Below are positions 53,798 through 62,389 of a stretch of DNA of 64,000 nucleotides, piece by piece. The notes under the pieces were generated by a model. It was not told where the DNA came from and ran no database searches. It saw only the letters and a program-made list of their open reading frames with translations. Position 1 is the stretch's first letter, and every line of letters begins with the position of its first letter. Both the position numbers and the translations under genes were made by a program. Source of the DNA: an uncultured Marinicella sp. (GTDB lineage: Bacteria > Pseudomonadota > Gammaproteobacteria > Xanthomonadales > Marinicellaceae); NCBI GenBank assembly GCA_947502595.1, contig CANNAM010000001.1, positions 248,001 to 312,000 on the forward strand, given 5' to 3'.

Positions 53798-54850
53798 ATG
53801 ACTTTTGTAAGACCCAACTTCAGGCACCCAGAAAAACAACGCAATCAGCTGGGCTACTCAGTCAGAAACTATGAAGGTGCATTATCCACTTTGTGTGCTG
53901 GCTGTGGTCATGATTCGATCAGTGCTGCGATTATCAAATCATGTTTTGATTTAAACTTAGAACCGCATAAGATAGCTAAAATATCTGGTATTGGGTGTTC
54001 ATCTAAAACCCCAACTTATTTTTTAGGCAAGGCCCATGGCTTCAATTCCGTTCACGGGCGCATGCCATCAGTCACGACTGGGGCCAATATGGCCAACAAA
54101 GATTTGTTGTATCTTGGGGTTTCTGGTGATGGTGACACTGCTTCAATCGGAATGGGTCAATTCGCACATGTGGTTAGGCGCAATCTGAACATGGTGTATT
54201 TGGTGATGAATAATGGCTGTTATGGATTAACCAAAGGGCAAGATTCAGCCACTGCAGACAAGGGTTCTGCCAGTAAAAAAGGGGAGCCGAGTGTGTTTGA
54301 TTCAATCGACTTATGTCAATTGGCTTTACAGTTAGGTGCGGGGTTTGTGGCACGCAGTTTTTCAGGGGATAAACGGCAATTGACTCCATTGATTAAAGCC
54401 GCCATTAAGCACCCAGGGTTTGCCTTTATTGATGTGGTATCACCCTGTGTGACCTTCAACAACACCCCGTCCTCAACCAAAGGTTATGAGTGGGTACGCG
54501 ACCACTTGGACGCCACTGGGACCATTGACTTTGTGCCGAAAAAGTCTGAAATTACCATCGACTACCCAGTGGGCAGTTCTAGAAAAATTACTTTACATGA
54601 TGGCAGTGAGTTGTATTTACAAAAAAATGCAGAAGATTATGATTTAAGCTGCCGCAAGGATGCGATGCACCGCATTGAATCGGTGAAAGAACAACAAAAA
54701 ATCTTAACCGGATTGATCTATCACAATGAAGCTGAGATGGATACGCATGGTAAAATCGCCACGGTAGATAAGCCGTTGAACGCCCTGACTCAACAAGAGT
54801 TGTGTCCGGGGTCAGCGGTGCTGGATGCGTTGAATGCAAAATTACGTTGA
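53798..54850 (+). CDS. 2-oxoacid:ferredoxin oxidoreductase, beta (TPP-binding) subunit
   Basis: A 350-residue TPP-binding subunit. It has the Fe-S cluster cysteine in LCAGCGHDSI, the substrate/TPP region GIGCSSKTPTYFLG, and the TPP-Mg motif GVSGDGDTASIGMGQFAHVVRRNLNMVYLVMNNGCYGLTKGQ. With the preceding gene it forms the KGOR/POR-type complex. A GGAGG Shine-Dalgarno sits 6 nt before the ATG. The fourth cluster-carrying subunit (delta) seen in some complexes is replaced here by the Fe-S domains of the upstream flavoprotein. Confidence 0.93.
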   Translation: MTFVRPNFRHPEKQRNQLGYSVRNYEGALSTLCAGCGHDSISAAIIKSCFDLNLEPHKIAKISGIGCSSKTPTYFLGKAHGFNSVHGRMPSVTTGANMANKDLLYLGVSGDGDTASIGMGQFAHVVRRNLNMVYLVMNNGCYGLTKGQDSATADKGSASKKGEPSVFDSIDLCQLALQLGAGFVARSFSGDKRQLTPLIKAAIKHPGFAFIDVVSPCVTFNNTPSSTKGYEWVRDHLDATGTIDFVPKKSEITIDYPVGSSRKITLHDGSELYLQKNAEDYDLSCRKDAMHRIESVKEQQKILTGLIYHNEAEMDTHGKIATVDKPLNALTQQELCPGSAVLDALNAKLR

Positions 54851-54911
54851 ATTGATACCAAGCGACTCAATATACTTGAGTCATGCGCAATAATTAAGGA
54901 CTGAATTCATT

Positions 54912-55688
54912 TTGGACAAACATCATTTTTATCAAAACTCGGTACAGTGTGTCGAAGCTGAAATAGACTTTGTGGAAGCCACCTACCAAGCGCTCAAAGG
55001 TCGGCCCGCTCGAAAATTACGAGAAGATTTTTGTGGCACGGCTCAGACCGCTTGTGAGTGGATCAGTCGCCATACAGACAACCACGCTTGGGGTGTGGAT
55101 TTAGATCCTCTGGTGCTGCAGTGGGGACAGCAAAACAACTTAAGTGAATTGTCTGTTGAACAGCAGCAACGCATACAATTATTACATGAAGATGTGATGT
55201 CAGCTTCAGTCGCTGAATTGGATGTGGTGTTGGCGATGAATTTCAGTTATTTCATTTTCATGCAAAGGGAGTTGATGATTCGCTACTTCAAAACGGTTAA
55301 GGCATCGTTGCAACCTGATGGGGTATTTTTTCTCGATGCTTTTGGTGGTTATGAAGCCGCTAAAGAGCTGGTTGAGGAACGTGAATGTGATGGTTTTACC
55401 TACATTTGGGAGCAAGCGTCCTTCAATCCAATCAATTCTGAGATGCAGTGCTATATCCATTTTGTAACCGATGAGGGTGTGCGTATGGATCAGGCATTTG
55501 ATTATTATTGGCGTCTTTGGACATTGCCTGAAATCACTGAGATGTTATTGGCCGCAGGGTTTAAAACAGCTGAGGTGTACTGGGAAGGCACTGATGAAAA
55601 AACCGGTGAGGGTGATGGTGTATATACTGCAGCTAAAGTAGGTACTGCGGATGCTGGTTGGGTGTGTTATATCGTGGCTGAAAAATAG
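54912..55688 (+). CDS. Class I SAM-dependent methyltransferase, substrate unknown
   Basis: A 258-residue methyltransferase. The SAM region reads KLREDFCGTAQTACEWISRH, WGVDLDPLVLQWGQQN (acidic loop), LHEDVMSASVAELDVVLAMNFSYFIF and LMIRYFKTVKASLQPDGVFFLDAFGG. The tail (DYYWRLWTLPEITEMLLAAGFKTAEVYWEG) fits small-molecule methyltransferases. The substrate cannot be named. The start is TTG at 54912; an AAGGA is ~11 nt upstream. It lies 61 bp after korB but may be transcribed independently. Confidence 0.85.
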   Translation: MDKHHFYQNSVQCVEAEIDFVEATYQALKGRPARKLREDFCGTAQTACEWISRHTDNHAWGVDLDPLVLQWGQQNNLSELSVEQQQRIQLLHEDVMSASVAELDVVLAMNFSYFIFMQRELMIRYFKTVKASLQPDGVFFLDAFGGYEAAKELVEERECDGFTYIWEQASFNPINSEMQCYIHFVTDEGVRMDQAFDYYWRLWTLPEITEMLLAAGFKTAEVYWEGTDEKTGEGDGVYTAAKVGTADAGWVCYIVAEK

Positions 55689-55722
55689 TTAATTTAAAGC
55701 AAAGTCTTAAAATTTAACTGAA

Positions 55723-56091
55723 TTACTCTGCCAGCGTTTTGATGTCTTGTCGCAGGTTGTCCTTTTCGTTTATATTCAGTTCAATAATCCTTTTTAAACT
55801 GGCAAAACTGTCCATATCAATTTGCGTCCACTCAGCACCAAAAACGTCTGGGTTTGCATGCACCACTTTAATGTTCATGATAATGGCTGGTGAGCCTTCC
55901 ATTGGTATGCTCAAGCGGTACAGGCCTTCAAGTTTAGGTTGGTGGTTCTCAGGACATTTGAGTAAGATGCCTTTCAGTGAGATGTCGATTATTTCTGTGA
56001 GCAGCGCTTCCATACCAGAATACAGAGTGACCTGCTTGGATAATGGTATGCGTGTATATCGGCGTCTTTCGTGGTTGCTGTGTTCGTTCAT
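55723..56091 (-). CDS. PilZ-domain protein (probable c-di-GMP receptor)
   Basis: From the ATG at 56091 this is a 122-residue single-domain PilZ protein. The c-di-GMP-binding arginine motif is ERRRYTRIPLSK, followed by the second motif DISLKGILLKC (D-x-S-x-x-G) and the barrel strands IMNIKVVHANPDVFGAEWTQID. A short C-terminal helix follows. Such proteins link c-di-GMP to motility or polysaccharide production. An alternative ATG is at 56109; it adds only six residues. Confidence 0.85.
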   Translation of the reverse strand: MNEHSNHERRRYTRIPLSKQVTLYSGMEALLTEIIDISLKGILLKCPENHQPKLEGLYRLSIPMEGSPAIIMNIKVVHANPDVFGAEWTQIDMDSFASLKRIIELNINEKDNLRQDIKTLAE

Positions 56092-56181
56092 GCGGTAAAT
56101 TGTACCCATGTTTTTTCACAGTACAAGTAATTCAATAAACTGATATCTACAGTACAGTGATTGACCGCATGAAACTGTGAC

Positions 56182-56976
56182 TCAGTACCTTAATTTAATC
56201 AATAAATCCAATAATTCTTGGTACTCTTCGCCATCGGTTTCAATGAACCCTGTTGAATTTAGTTCAGCCAACACTGCATACGATTCATCGTCTTTGCCAA
56301 GGCTTAACACTGCTTCTTTGAACGCCTCTCGGGCTGCTGGGCTTACTCTTGGTGAGGCTAAGAAGGTCAAACCTGGGTAACTTTTGCTTTGTTGTAATGA
56401 GATGAAGTTGGGGTAAAGCTCAAGCAAGTAGTTTGGGATGATTGCAGCACTGGCAGATTGAGCAAAAACTTGTTCAATGACATCCTCCCAAGACAGTGCG
56501 GTGACGGTTTTACGCGGTTGTAAAAACAAGTCAGTGAACCATTGGTCAAACAAAATTGAGCCCATATTGGGGCTGGGCAAAGTCATGACATTTTCTCCTA
56601 CTAAAAATTCACCTATACTTTGGCCGTTGGCTGGCTCTGTATTTGAAATCAAGTGAAATGACACGTCTTCATTGAGTCGAGCCAGTGGCAGGTAGTTGTG
56701 TTTGTTCATTCTGTAGGCAGCTACGTGCGATGCATCCAGGGTGAAATCTGGTTGTTCTTGTTTAGCGGCACGCCAATAAAAATAGTAATTATCTGCACTC
56801 TCAATTTCTACCTTTAAGCCGGTTTTTTTCTCCAACCATGCCTTTAATGGTTGGTATACAAATTCAGCTTGGTCTTTGGGGTAAGTGGCTTCAATTGCTA
56901 AAGTGATGGTTTGAGCATGGCTCATAAAGACTGAGCTCATCAGTACCAACAATATAAAACACTTCATTAGTCGCAT
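56182..56976 (-). CDS. PhnD-like periplasmic substrate-binding protein
   Basis: The 264-residue protein has a signal peptide (MRLMKCFILLVLMSSVFMSHA) and the phosphate/phosphite/phosphonate-type binding fold: ITLAIEATYPKDQAEFVYQPLKAWLEKKTGLKVEIESADNYYFYW near the N terminus, FTLDASHVAAYRM in the middle, and SPNMGSILFDQWF. No permease or ATPase gene is adjacent, so it is an orphan binding protein and may serve a signalling or sensor partner, or a distant transporter. The ligand is unknown. Confidence 0.78.
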   Translation of the reverse strand: MRLMKCFILLVLMSSVFMSHAQTITLAIEATYPKDQAEFVYQPLKAWLEKKTGLKVEIESADNYYFYWRAAKQEQPDFTLDASHVAAYRMNKHNYLPLARLNEDVSFHLISNTEPANGQSIGEFLVGENVMTLPSPNMGSILFDQWFTDLFLQPRKTVTALSWEDVIEQVFAQSASAAIIPNYLLELYPNFISLQQSKSYPGLTFLASPRVSPAAREAFKEAVLSLGKDDESYAVLAELNSTGFIETDGEEYQELLDLLIKLRY

Positions 56977-57127
56977 AAGTTTTTCTCGGCTTGGCCAGCT
57001 ATTTGATTAATCAGCAATTATGTTAGCATGATAAAAACTTACAAAGCAATGATTATGCGAGAGAGACTTACTGTAAAATGAACAGCATCACAACAGCCTT
57101 AAACGGTAAGTTTCAATGTTTTTGTGC

Positions 57128-57841
57128 TTAGGTTTTACAAGCCGAAACTGCCTGTGCATGCCATTCACCTTGGTGCCGTATAGAGGGCGAGCAAAATTCC
57201 ATTTTTTGCTCAAACTCTGAAAGTTGTGTGGTGTCAGTTATGCGGACAGGCGTGGCTGCTTGGTATTGGATGTATTGCATGCGTTTCTTTACTTTGCCCA
57301 AAAAGTGCAGCCTGGCTACTATCTCTTGCCCTGGGTAACAACCCTTGTCAAAATCTATGGCACCCAGTTGGTCTAAATTCAGGTGCTGCGGAATAAACTG
57401 TTCTGTGGTTTCTGCGATGATCCAAGGCAGGCCAGCTTTGAACATGAACAGCCAGAAGTCATTGGTGTCAGTTATTGGCAATTCAGGGTCATCAGAAAAC
57501 GCCACGTCATCGATTAATTTTGGGTGGTCAGTTGATGAGTTTATTGTCAATTTGAGGTTGGATTGTCGGATGTTGACTTCCATGCGAAAACGACGCATGT
57601 TGACAAACTGAAAAAAATTGTCACTTAAACTAGTGGCCACAGCAATGTATGTTGCATCTGTTTGCTGCTGCATGATTAATGTATAGGTTATTCGACCCTT
57701 GGGATTGCATATGGCGGTAAATTTGATGGGCTCTGGTGAAGTCCCTATGGCGGTAACAACTTGGTTGTTCAAGAAAGTAGGTACATCCTTACCGGTCAGT
57801 TCAAACACGGTTATTGTTTCATTATTGATTGTTGTGGTCAT
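57128..57841 (-). CDS. ygfZ: Folate-dependent tRNA-modification/Fe-S protein YgfZ
   Basis: A 237-residue GcvT-like protein. The family signature K-G-C-Y-x-G-Q-E is present as DFDKGCYPGQEIVARLHFLGKVKKR. YgfZ (COG0354) uses tetrahydrofolate and supports Fe-S enzymes such as MiaB. It is shorter than E. coli YgfZ (326 aa), having lost part of the C-terminal barrel, which is common in this group. It is divergent from the sdh operon, echoing the neighbourhood of ygfZ, sdhE (ygfY) and ygfX in E. coli. Confidence 0.9.
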   Translation of the reverse strand: MTTTINNETITVFELTGKDVPTFLNNQVVTAIGTSPEPIKFTAICNPKGRITYTLIMQQQTDATYIAVATSLSDNFFQFVNMRRFRMEVNIRQSNLKLTINSSTDHPKLIDDVAFSDDPELPITDTNDFWLFMFKAGLPWIIAETTEQFIPQHLNLDQLGAIDFDKGCYPGQEIVARLHFLGKVKKRMQYIQYQAATPVRITDTTQLSEFEQKMEFCSPSIRHQGEWHAQAVSACKT

Positions 57842-57870
57842 TTTGAATGGTTTTATTGGTGGCGGTTAAA

Positions 57871-57879
57871 TGCTATAAT
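57871..57879 (+). promoter_or_regulatory. Candidate extended -10 promoter of the sdh operon
   Basis: TGCTATAAT is a textbook extended -10 (TGn plus TATAAT) 72 bp before the first gene of the succinate dehydrogenase cluster. The -35 region is weak (TTTATT with a 16-bp spacer), which fits an extended -10 promoter. Confidence 0.55.
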
Positions 57880-57951
57880 TTGCAATTCTTTAAGTGGTTG
57901 CTGGCGAAGCCAATTTCAAGGGCAAAGTCGAGCAAATGCTGGAGAAATAAA

Positions 57952-58191
57952 TTGACCGATTATTTAGCCTCAAATGGCGGTATAGAACTACATATGAAAC
58001 AACATAAACATGACAGTAATAAGTCAGCAACCGTTGGTCAAGCTGAAAAAAAACCAGCCACCCACAATACCGATGGAGCTGAAGCTCAGAAAACCGATCG
58101 CCAGCCTAAGGAATACGGTGGCAGAAAAGATGGTTTAGACCCAACCCGTTTTGGCGATTGGGAAAAAAACGGACGTTGTATCGATTTTTAA
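57952..58191 (+). CDS. Succinate dehydrogenase assembly factor 4-like protein (DUF1674)
   Basis: The C-terminal 28 residues (PKEYGGRKDGLDPTRFGDWEKNGRCIDF) match the DUF1674/SdhAF4 consensus, a small protein that protects and matures the flavin subunit of succinate dehydrogenase in eukaryotes. It lies directly before sdhC. The start is probably TTG at 57952, which has GGAG with a 7-nt spacer, giving 79 residues; an ATG at 57994 (65 residues) is the alternative but lacks an RBS. The N-terminal half is polar and poorly conserved. The track start at 57847 is not supported. Confidence 0.85.
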   Translation: MTDYLASNGGIELHMKQHKHDSNKSATVGQAEKKPATHNTDGAEAQKTDRQPKEYGGRKDGLDPTRFGDWEKNGRCIDF

Positions 58192-58238
58192 AGCCAGTAA
58201 ACTTATTCTATAATTATAATTTTTAATCAGGGTATTAA

Positions 58239-58616
58239 ATGAATAAATCACAAAGACCATTGTCACCTCATTTGCAGGTGTATAAGCCACAGCTTACTTC
58301 CATGATGTCCATTGTACACAGAATCACCGGTCTGTTTTTGTCATTTGGCTTGGTGGTATTTGTTTACTGGCTGTATCGCTTGGCTACAGATGTCCTAATT
58401 GCCAATGAAGTGATGGACTTTTTTCAAACGGGACTGGGTTGTACCCTGTTGTATGTATGGGTGTTCGCTTTTGCTTACCACTTATGTAATGGCATCAGAC
58501 ATTTTTTCTGGGATGTTGGCAAAGGTTACTCCCTGCCAGTTGTTTACCGCTCAGGGTATTTGGTTATATTGTCTGCAGCTGTTTTAACTGCACTGGTATA
58601 CTTTTTAAGTCGATAG
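58239..58616 (+). CDS. sdhC: Succinate dehydrogenase cytochrome b556 subunit
   Basis: A 125-residue three-helix membrane subunit. It begins RPLSPHLQVYKPQLTSMMSIVHRITG, with the HRxTG quinone/heme motif, and has the heme-ligand segment YHLCNGIRHFFWDVG. It anchors SdhAB to the inner membrane and helps form the ubiquinone site. AGGG lies ~6 nt upstream of the ATG. sdhD starts 9 bp later. Confidence 0.95.
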   Translation: MNKSQRPLSPHLQVYKPQLTSMMSIVHRITGLFLSFGLVVFVYWLYRLATDVLIANEVMDFFQTGLGCTLLYVWVFAFAYHLCNGIRHFFWDVGKGYSLPVVYRSGYLVILSAAVLTALVYFLSR

Positions 58617-58625
58617 GAGTGACAA

Positions 58626-59018
58626 ATGAATCAACAAACAAATAATTACCAATCAGATATGGCCAAAGTCAAAGGCTTGGGCTCGTCTAAAAGTGGTTTT
58701 GGACATTGGTGGATGCAGCGCATGAGCGCAATTGTGTTGATACCATGTGGTTTGTATGTGCTGTTCAGCTTAGCAGCTTTTGATGTGCTGAATGCCCAAG
58801 CAGTGATCAATTGGTTGACTCAACCAGTGAATGCAGCTGTGACGCTGTTGTTTGTTTTGGCTGGCAGTTACCATGGCGCTTTGGGAATTCAGGTTGTGTT
58901 AGAGGATTATGTACATAACCACGCTGTGAATTTGACCTTAAGGATTTTAACTCAACTGCTGATGATAGTGATGATGTTAGCCAGTATCTATGCACTTGCA
59001 ACAATTTTATTTGGATGA
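58626..59018 (+). CDS. sdhD: Succinate dehydrogenase hydrophobic membrane anchor subunit
   Basis: A 130-residue membrane protein with three hydrophobic segments. [24 protein letters not shown] begins the first helix and [18 protein letters not shown] carries the expected heme-ligand histidine. A strong AGGAG Shine-Dalgarno sits 6 nt upstream. It lies 5 bp before the chosen sdhA start. Confidence 0.93.
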   Translation: MNQQTNNYQSDMAKVKGLGSSKSGFGHWWMQRMSAIVLIPCGLYVLFSLAAFDVLNAQAVINWLTQPVNAAVTLLFVLAGSYHGALGIQVVLEDYVHNHAVNLTLRILTQLLMIVMMLASIYALATILFG

Positions 59019-59022
59019 ACCC

Positions 59023-60834
59023 ATGACCCAAACTAAGCACAACATGAACAAAGATAAATACAAAATAACTGAACATAAATTTGATGCCATTGTGGTTGGT
59101 GCCGGCGGCGCAGGATTGCGCGCCACCATGGGCTTGGCTACCGAAGGTTTGTCAACTGCCTGCATCACCAAGGTATTTCCAACCCGTTCTCATACGGTGG
59201 CAGCCCAAGGTGGTATGTCAGCTTCACTGGGTAATATGGGTGAAGATGATTGGCGCTGGCATATGTATGACACCATTAAAGGCTCAGACTGGCTGGGTGA
59301 TCAGGACGCCATTGAGTACATGTGTCGTGAAGCAGTGCCTTCAGTGGTTGAGTTAGAACATTATGGTGTGCCATTTTCAAGAACCGAAGAAGGCAAGATT
59401 TACCAACGGCCATTCGGCGGCATGACCACTAATTTTGGTGAGGGGACTGCACAACGTACCTGTGCTGCTGCAGACCGCACCGGCCATGCAATTTTACATA
59501 CCCTTTATCAGCAGTCATTGAAGCATGATGCCTCATTTTTTATTGAGTATTTTGCCATTGATTTGGTGATGGAGGATGGCGAGTGTAAAGGGGTGTTGGC
59601 ATGGAATTTAGCTGATGGTACTTTACATTTATTCCGCGGCCATGCTGTTATCTTAGCCACTGGTGGTTATGGACGAGCGTATTTCTCATGTACATCAGCC
59701 CACACCTGTACGGGTGATGGTAATGCCATGGTTTTGCGAGCTGGTTTACCGCTGCAGGACATGGAGTTTGTACAGTTTCATCCAACCGGTATTTATGGTG
59801 CTGGTTGCTTAATTACTGAGGGTGTGCGGGGAGAAGGTGGATTTTTAACCAACTCCAAAGGCGAACGCTTTATGGAGCGCTATGCCCCGAATGCCAAAGA
59901 CTTGGCATCTCGTGATGTGGTGTCACGCTCAATGACCATCGAAATTCGTGAAGGCCGAGGCGTGGGTGCTGAAGGCGACCACATTCACTTGAACTTGCAG
60001 CATCTAGGCGCTGATGTAATCAATAAAAGATTACCAGGTATTGCTGAATCAGCTGAGATTTTTGCTGGTGTAGATGTGGCTAAAGAGCCGATTCCAGTCT
60101 TACCTACCGTACATTACAACATGGGCGGTATCCCAACCAATTACCACGGTGAAGTGGTCAATAAGGTTGGCGATGATCCAGATAAAGTGGTACCGGGTTT
60201 GTTTGCCATTGGTGAAGCCGCATGTGTCTCTGTGCATGGTGCTAATCGTTTGGGCTCCAACTCACTTTTGGACTTAATCGTGTTCGGTAGAGCTGTGGCC
60301 AAACGTTGTGCTAAGATCATTAAACCTGGTGCCACACACAAAGAACTGGCCAAAGGGGCTTTGGATAAATCTTTAGATAATTTAGACAAGACTCGCTATG
60401 CACAAGGTGACATCAAAACTGCAGATTTACGCCTAGAAATGCAACGAATCATGCAAAACAATGCGGCTGTGTTCAGAACCGGTGAAGTGTTACAGGAAGG
60501 TTGTGAAAAAATAACCGCTACGGCGGCTAAAATTGGCAACGTCAATGTGACCGATACTTCTATGGTATGGAACACTGATTTGGTGGAAACCTTGGAGTTG
60601 CAAAACCTGATGATTCAAGCCAAGGTCACCATGTTTGCAGCTGAAAATCGCAAGGAGTCACGAGGTGCGCATGCCCGCGAAGATTACCCAGAACGTGATG
60701 ATGATCAATGGATGAAACATTCATTGGCATACATTAATGACAGCGGTGAAATCAGTTTTGAATACCGACCAGTACACATGTACACCTTGTCTGATGAGTG
60801 TGAAGTTGTTCCTCCAAAACCACGCGTTTACTGA
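59023..60834 (+). CDS. sdhA: Succinate dehydrogenase flavoprotein subunit
   Basis: A 603-residue subunit. It has the FAD loop [18 protein letters not shown], the covalent-FAD histidine in [17 protein letters not shown], the catalytic region [22 protein letters not shown], and the late [14 protein letters not shown]. It oxidises succinate to fumarate. The ATG at 59023 is preferred to the track's 58990, which lies inside sdhD. sdhB follows after 26 bp. Confidence 0.97.
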   Translation: MTQTKHNMNKDKYKITEHKFDAIVVGAGGAGLRATMGLATEGLSTACITKVFPTRSHTVAAQGGMSASLGNMGEDDWRWHMYDTIKGSDWLGDQDAIEYMCREAVPSVVELEHYGVPFSRTEEGKIYQRPFGGMTTNFGEGTAQRTCAAADRTGHAILHTLYQQSLKHDASFFIEYFAIDLVMEDGECKGVLAWNLADGTLHLFRGHAVILATGGYGRAYFSCTSAHTCTGDGNAMVLRAGLPLQDMEFVQFHPTGIYGAGCLITEGVRGEGGFLTNSKGERFMERYAPNAKDLASRDVVSRSMTIEIREGRGVGAEGDHIHLNLQHLGADVINKRLPGIAESAEIFAGVDVAKEPIPVLPTVHYNMGGIPTNYHGEVVNKVGDDPDKVVPGLFAIGEAACVSVHGANRLGSNSLLDLIVFGRAVAKRCAKIIKPGATHKELAKGALDKSLDNLDKTRYAQGDIKTADLRLEMQRIMQNNAAVFRTGEVLQEGCEKITATAAKIGNVNVTDTSMVWNTDLVETLELQNLMIQAKVTMFAAENRKESRGAHAREDYPERDDDQWMKHSLAYINDSGEISFEYRPVHMYTLSDECEVVPPKPRVY

Positions 60835-60860
60835 TAAATATAGGCTTACTGAGAATCAAT

Positions 60861-61649
60861 ATGGCAGAATTTAGACTACCCAAAAACTCAAGAGTGCAAA
60901 AAGGCCAACACCACCCAGCAAAAAGTGGTGGCAACAACCTCGCTACGGTAAAAGTGTATCGTTGGTCTCCAGATGATGGTGAAAACCCAAGAACCGATAC
61001 CTATGAAGTTGATTTGGACCAATGCGGGCCGATGGTTTTGGACGCATTAATTAAAATCAAAGATGAAATGGATTCAACTGTTACATTCAGGCGTTCTTGC
61101 CGTGAAGGTATATGTGGTTCATGTGCGATGAACATCAATGGCACCAATACATTGGCTTGTACCACTTCGATCAAACAATTCAAAGGCAAAGAGATTGCAG
61201 TATATCCCTTACCTCACATGGAAGTCATCAAAGACTTGGTGCCAGATTTGACCCATTTCTATGCCCAATACGCTTCAATTAAGCCATGGATGCAAACCGA
61301 CTCGGTGCCATTACCTGATAAAGAGCGCTTGCAGTCTATAGAAGAGCGTGAGCGTCTAGATGGACTGTATGAGTGTATACTCTGTGCCTGTTGTCAAACT
61401 TCTTGCCCCAGTTACTGGTGGAATGGTGACCGTTATCTAGGTCCTGCGGTGTTGTTACAATCATACCGTTGGCTGGCTGATTCACGTGATGAATACACCG
61501 GTGAGCGCTTGGAAGATTTGGAAGACCCTTTCAAAGTCTATCGTTGTCATACCATCATGAATTGCAGCAACACTTGCCCGAAAGGATTGAATCCTGGTAA
61601 AGCCATCGGTGAAATTAAGAAAATGATTGCTGAAAGACACGCCCTCTAA
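60861..61649 (+). CDS. sdhB: Succinate dehydrogenase iron-sulfur subunit
   Basis: A 262-residue subunit with all three clusters: 2Fe-2S ([22 protein letters not shown]), 4Fe-4S ([16 protein letters not shown]) and 3Fe-4S ([17 protein letters not shown]). It passes electrons from SdhA to ubiquinone in the SdhC/D membrane part. It has an N-terminal extension of about 25 residues ([22 protein letters not shown]) compared with E. coli. Confidence 0.97.
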   Translation: MAEFRLPKNSRVQKGQHHPAKSGGNNLATVKVYRWSPDDGENPRTDTYEVDLDQCGPMVLDALIKIKDEMDSTVTFRRSCREGICGSCAMNINGTNTLACTTSIKQFKGKEIAVYPLPHMEVIKDLVPDLTHFYAQYASIKPWMQTDSVPLPDKERLQSIEERERLDGLYECILCACCQTSCPSYWWNGDRYLGPAVLLQSYRWLADSRDEYTGERLEDLEDPFKVYRCHTIMNCSNTCPKGLNPGKAIGEIKKMIAERHAL

Positions 61650-61662
61650 TGCATGCAATGCG

Positions 61663-61938
61663 ATGAATGGACCTGCTACTGCTGCATTGACTGAAGGCTA
61701 CTTCCGTTGGCGAGTGCGCCGCGGCATGAAAGAGTTGGATTTCATTCTTAATCGTTATTTGGATGCAGAGTACAGTCGCATGGATAACGCCACTAAGCAG
61801 CTGTTTGATGACATGCTGGCTGAAGAAGACATGTTGCTTTGGTATTGGCTCAGTGGAAAAACTGAACCTGCTGATACAACCCTGCGGTTTAAACCATTGG
61901 TGGAGCAAATTTGTGCAGCCGGTTACCATAAAAAGTAA
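61663..61938 (+). CDS. sdhE: FAD assembly factor SdhE (YgfY/CptB)
   Basis: A 91-residue protein with the SdhE signature FRWRVRRGMKELDFILNRYL, where RGMKELD is the conserved flavinylation motif, and LAEEDMLLWYWLSG. It helps attach FAD covalently to SdhA. The ATG at 61663 is preferred over the track's TTG at 61627, which overlaps sdhB. The 3' end overlaps the next gene by 26 bp if its GTG start is correct. Confidence 0.92.
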   Translation: MNGPATAALTEGYFRWRVRRGMKELDFILNRYLDAEYSRMDNATKQLFDDMLAEEDMLLWYWLSGKTEPADTTLRFKPLVEQICAAGYHKK

Positions 61939-62389
61939 CCAATGTTTTAACAGTTTATGGTTCAGTCAAATGATTCTACTGTTGATGTTGGTGCTGGTTA
62001 TTTGTTTAGCCATTTTATACCAGTGGATGTTTATGCTGCTGGTGCCATTGCTATTGACGGTGTTACTATTGAATCACCAACATTTAACAAATCAAGCCAA
62101 GTTACAGTATTTTATGCGTACCAATGGACGATTGATGGTATCAAAAACCAGGGTGGATTTGGTTGCAGACAACAATGTCACAAGTGAAAATGTTGAAATC
62201 AAAGCCTATTGGTATTTGCCGCACATGCTGTTACTAAAATTTAAAACACCTTATGCTAAGCAATGTGTGCACCTCACATTATTTCGATCTGTGCTGGGTG
62301 CCCGTAAGTTTTCACAACTTTTGGTCGGATTAACTCAGTTCAACAGTGCTTTAAACCCTCAAGATGATGCCCATGTCCACAAACAATAA
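61913..62389 (+). CDS. CptA/YgfX-like membrane protein
   Basis: After sdhE the frame encodes a short N-terminal segment, two hydrophobic helices ([16 protein letters not shown] and [15 protein letters not shown]) and a basic soluble tail ([17 protein letters not shown] ... [20 protein letters not shown]). This is the layout of YgfX, which in E. coli is paired with SdhE (CptAB, described as affecting MreB/FtsZ). The start is probably GTG at 61913, with a perfect GGAG and 7-nt spacer inside sdhE; ATG at 61970 is the alternative, and the track's 61763 is not supported. It overlaps ispG by ~17 bp. Confidence 0.68.
   Translation: MQPVTIKSNQCFNSLWFSQMILLLMLVLVICLAILYQWMFMLLVPLLLTVLLLNHQHLTNQAKLQYFMRTNGRLMVSKTRVDLVADNNVTSENVEIKAYWYLPHMLLLKFKTPYAKQCVHLTLFRSVLGARKFSQLLVGLTQFNSALNPQDDAHVHKQ

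Noticed and set aside
61763-61912. 50-residue N-terminal extension of the cptA-like ORF
   Set aside because: It overlaps sdhE in another frame; a well-placed GTG with GGAG lies at 61913.
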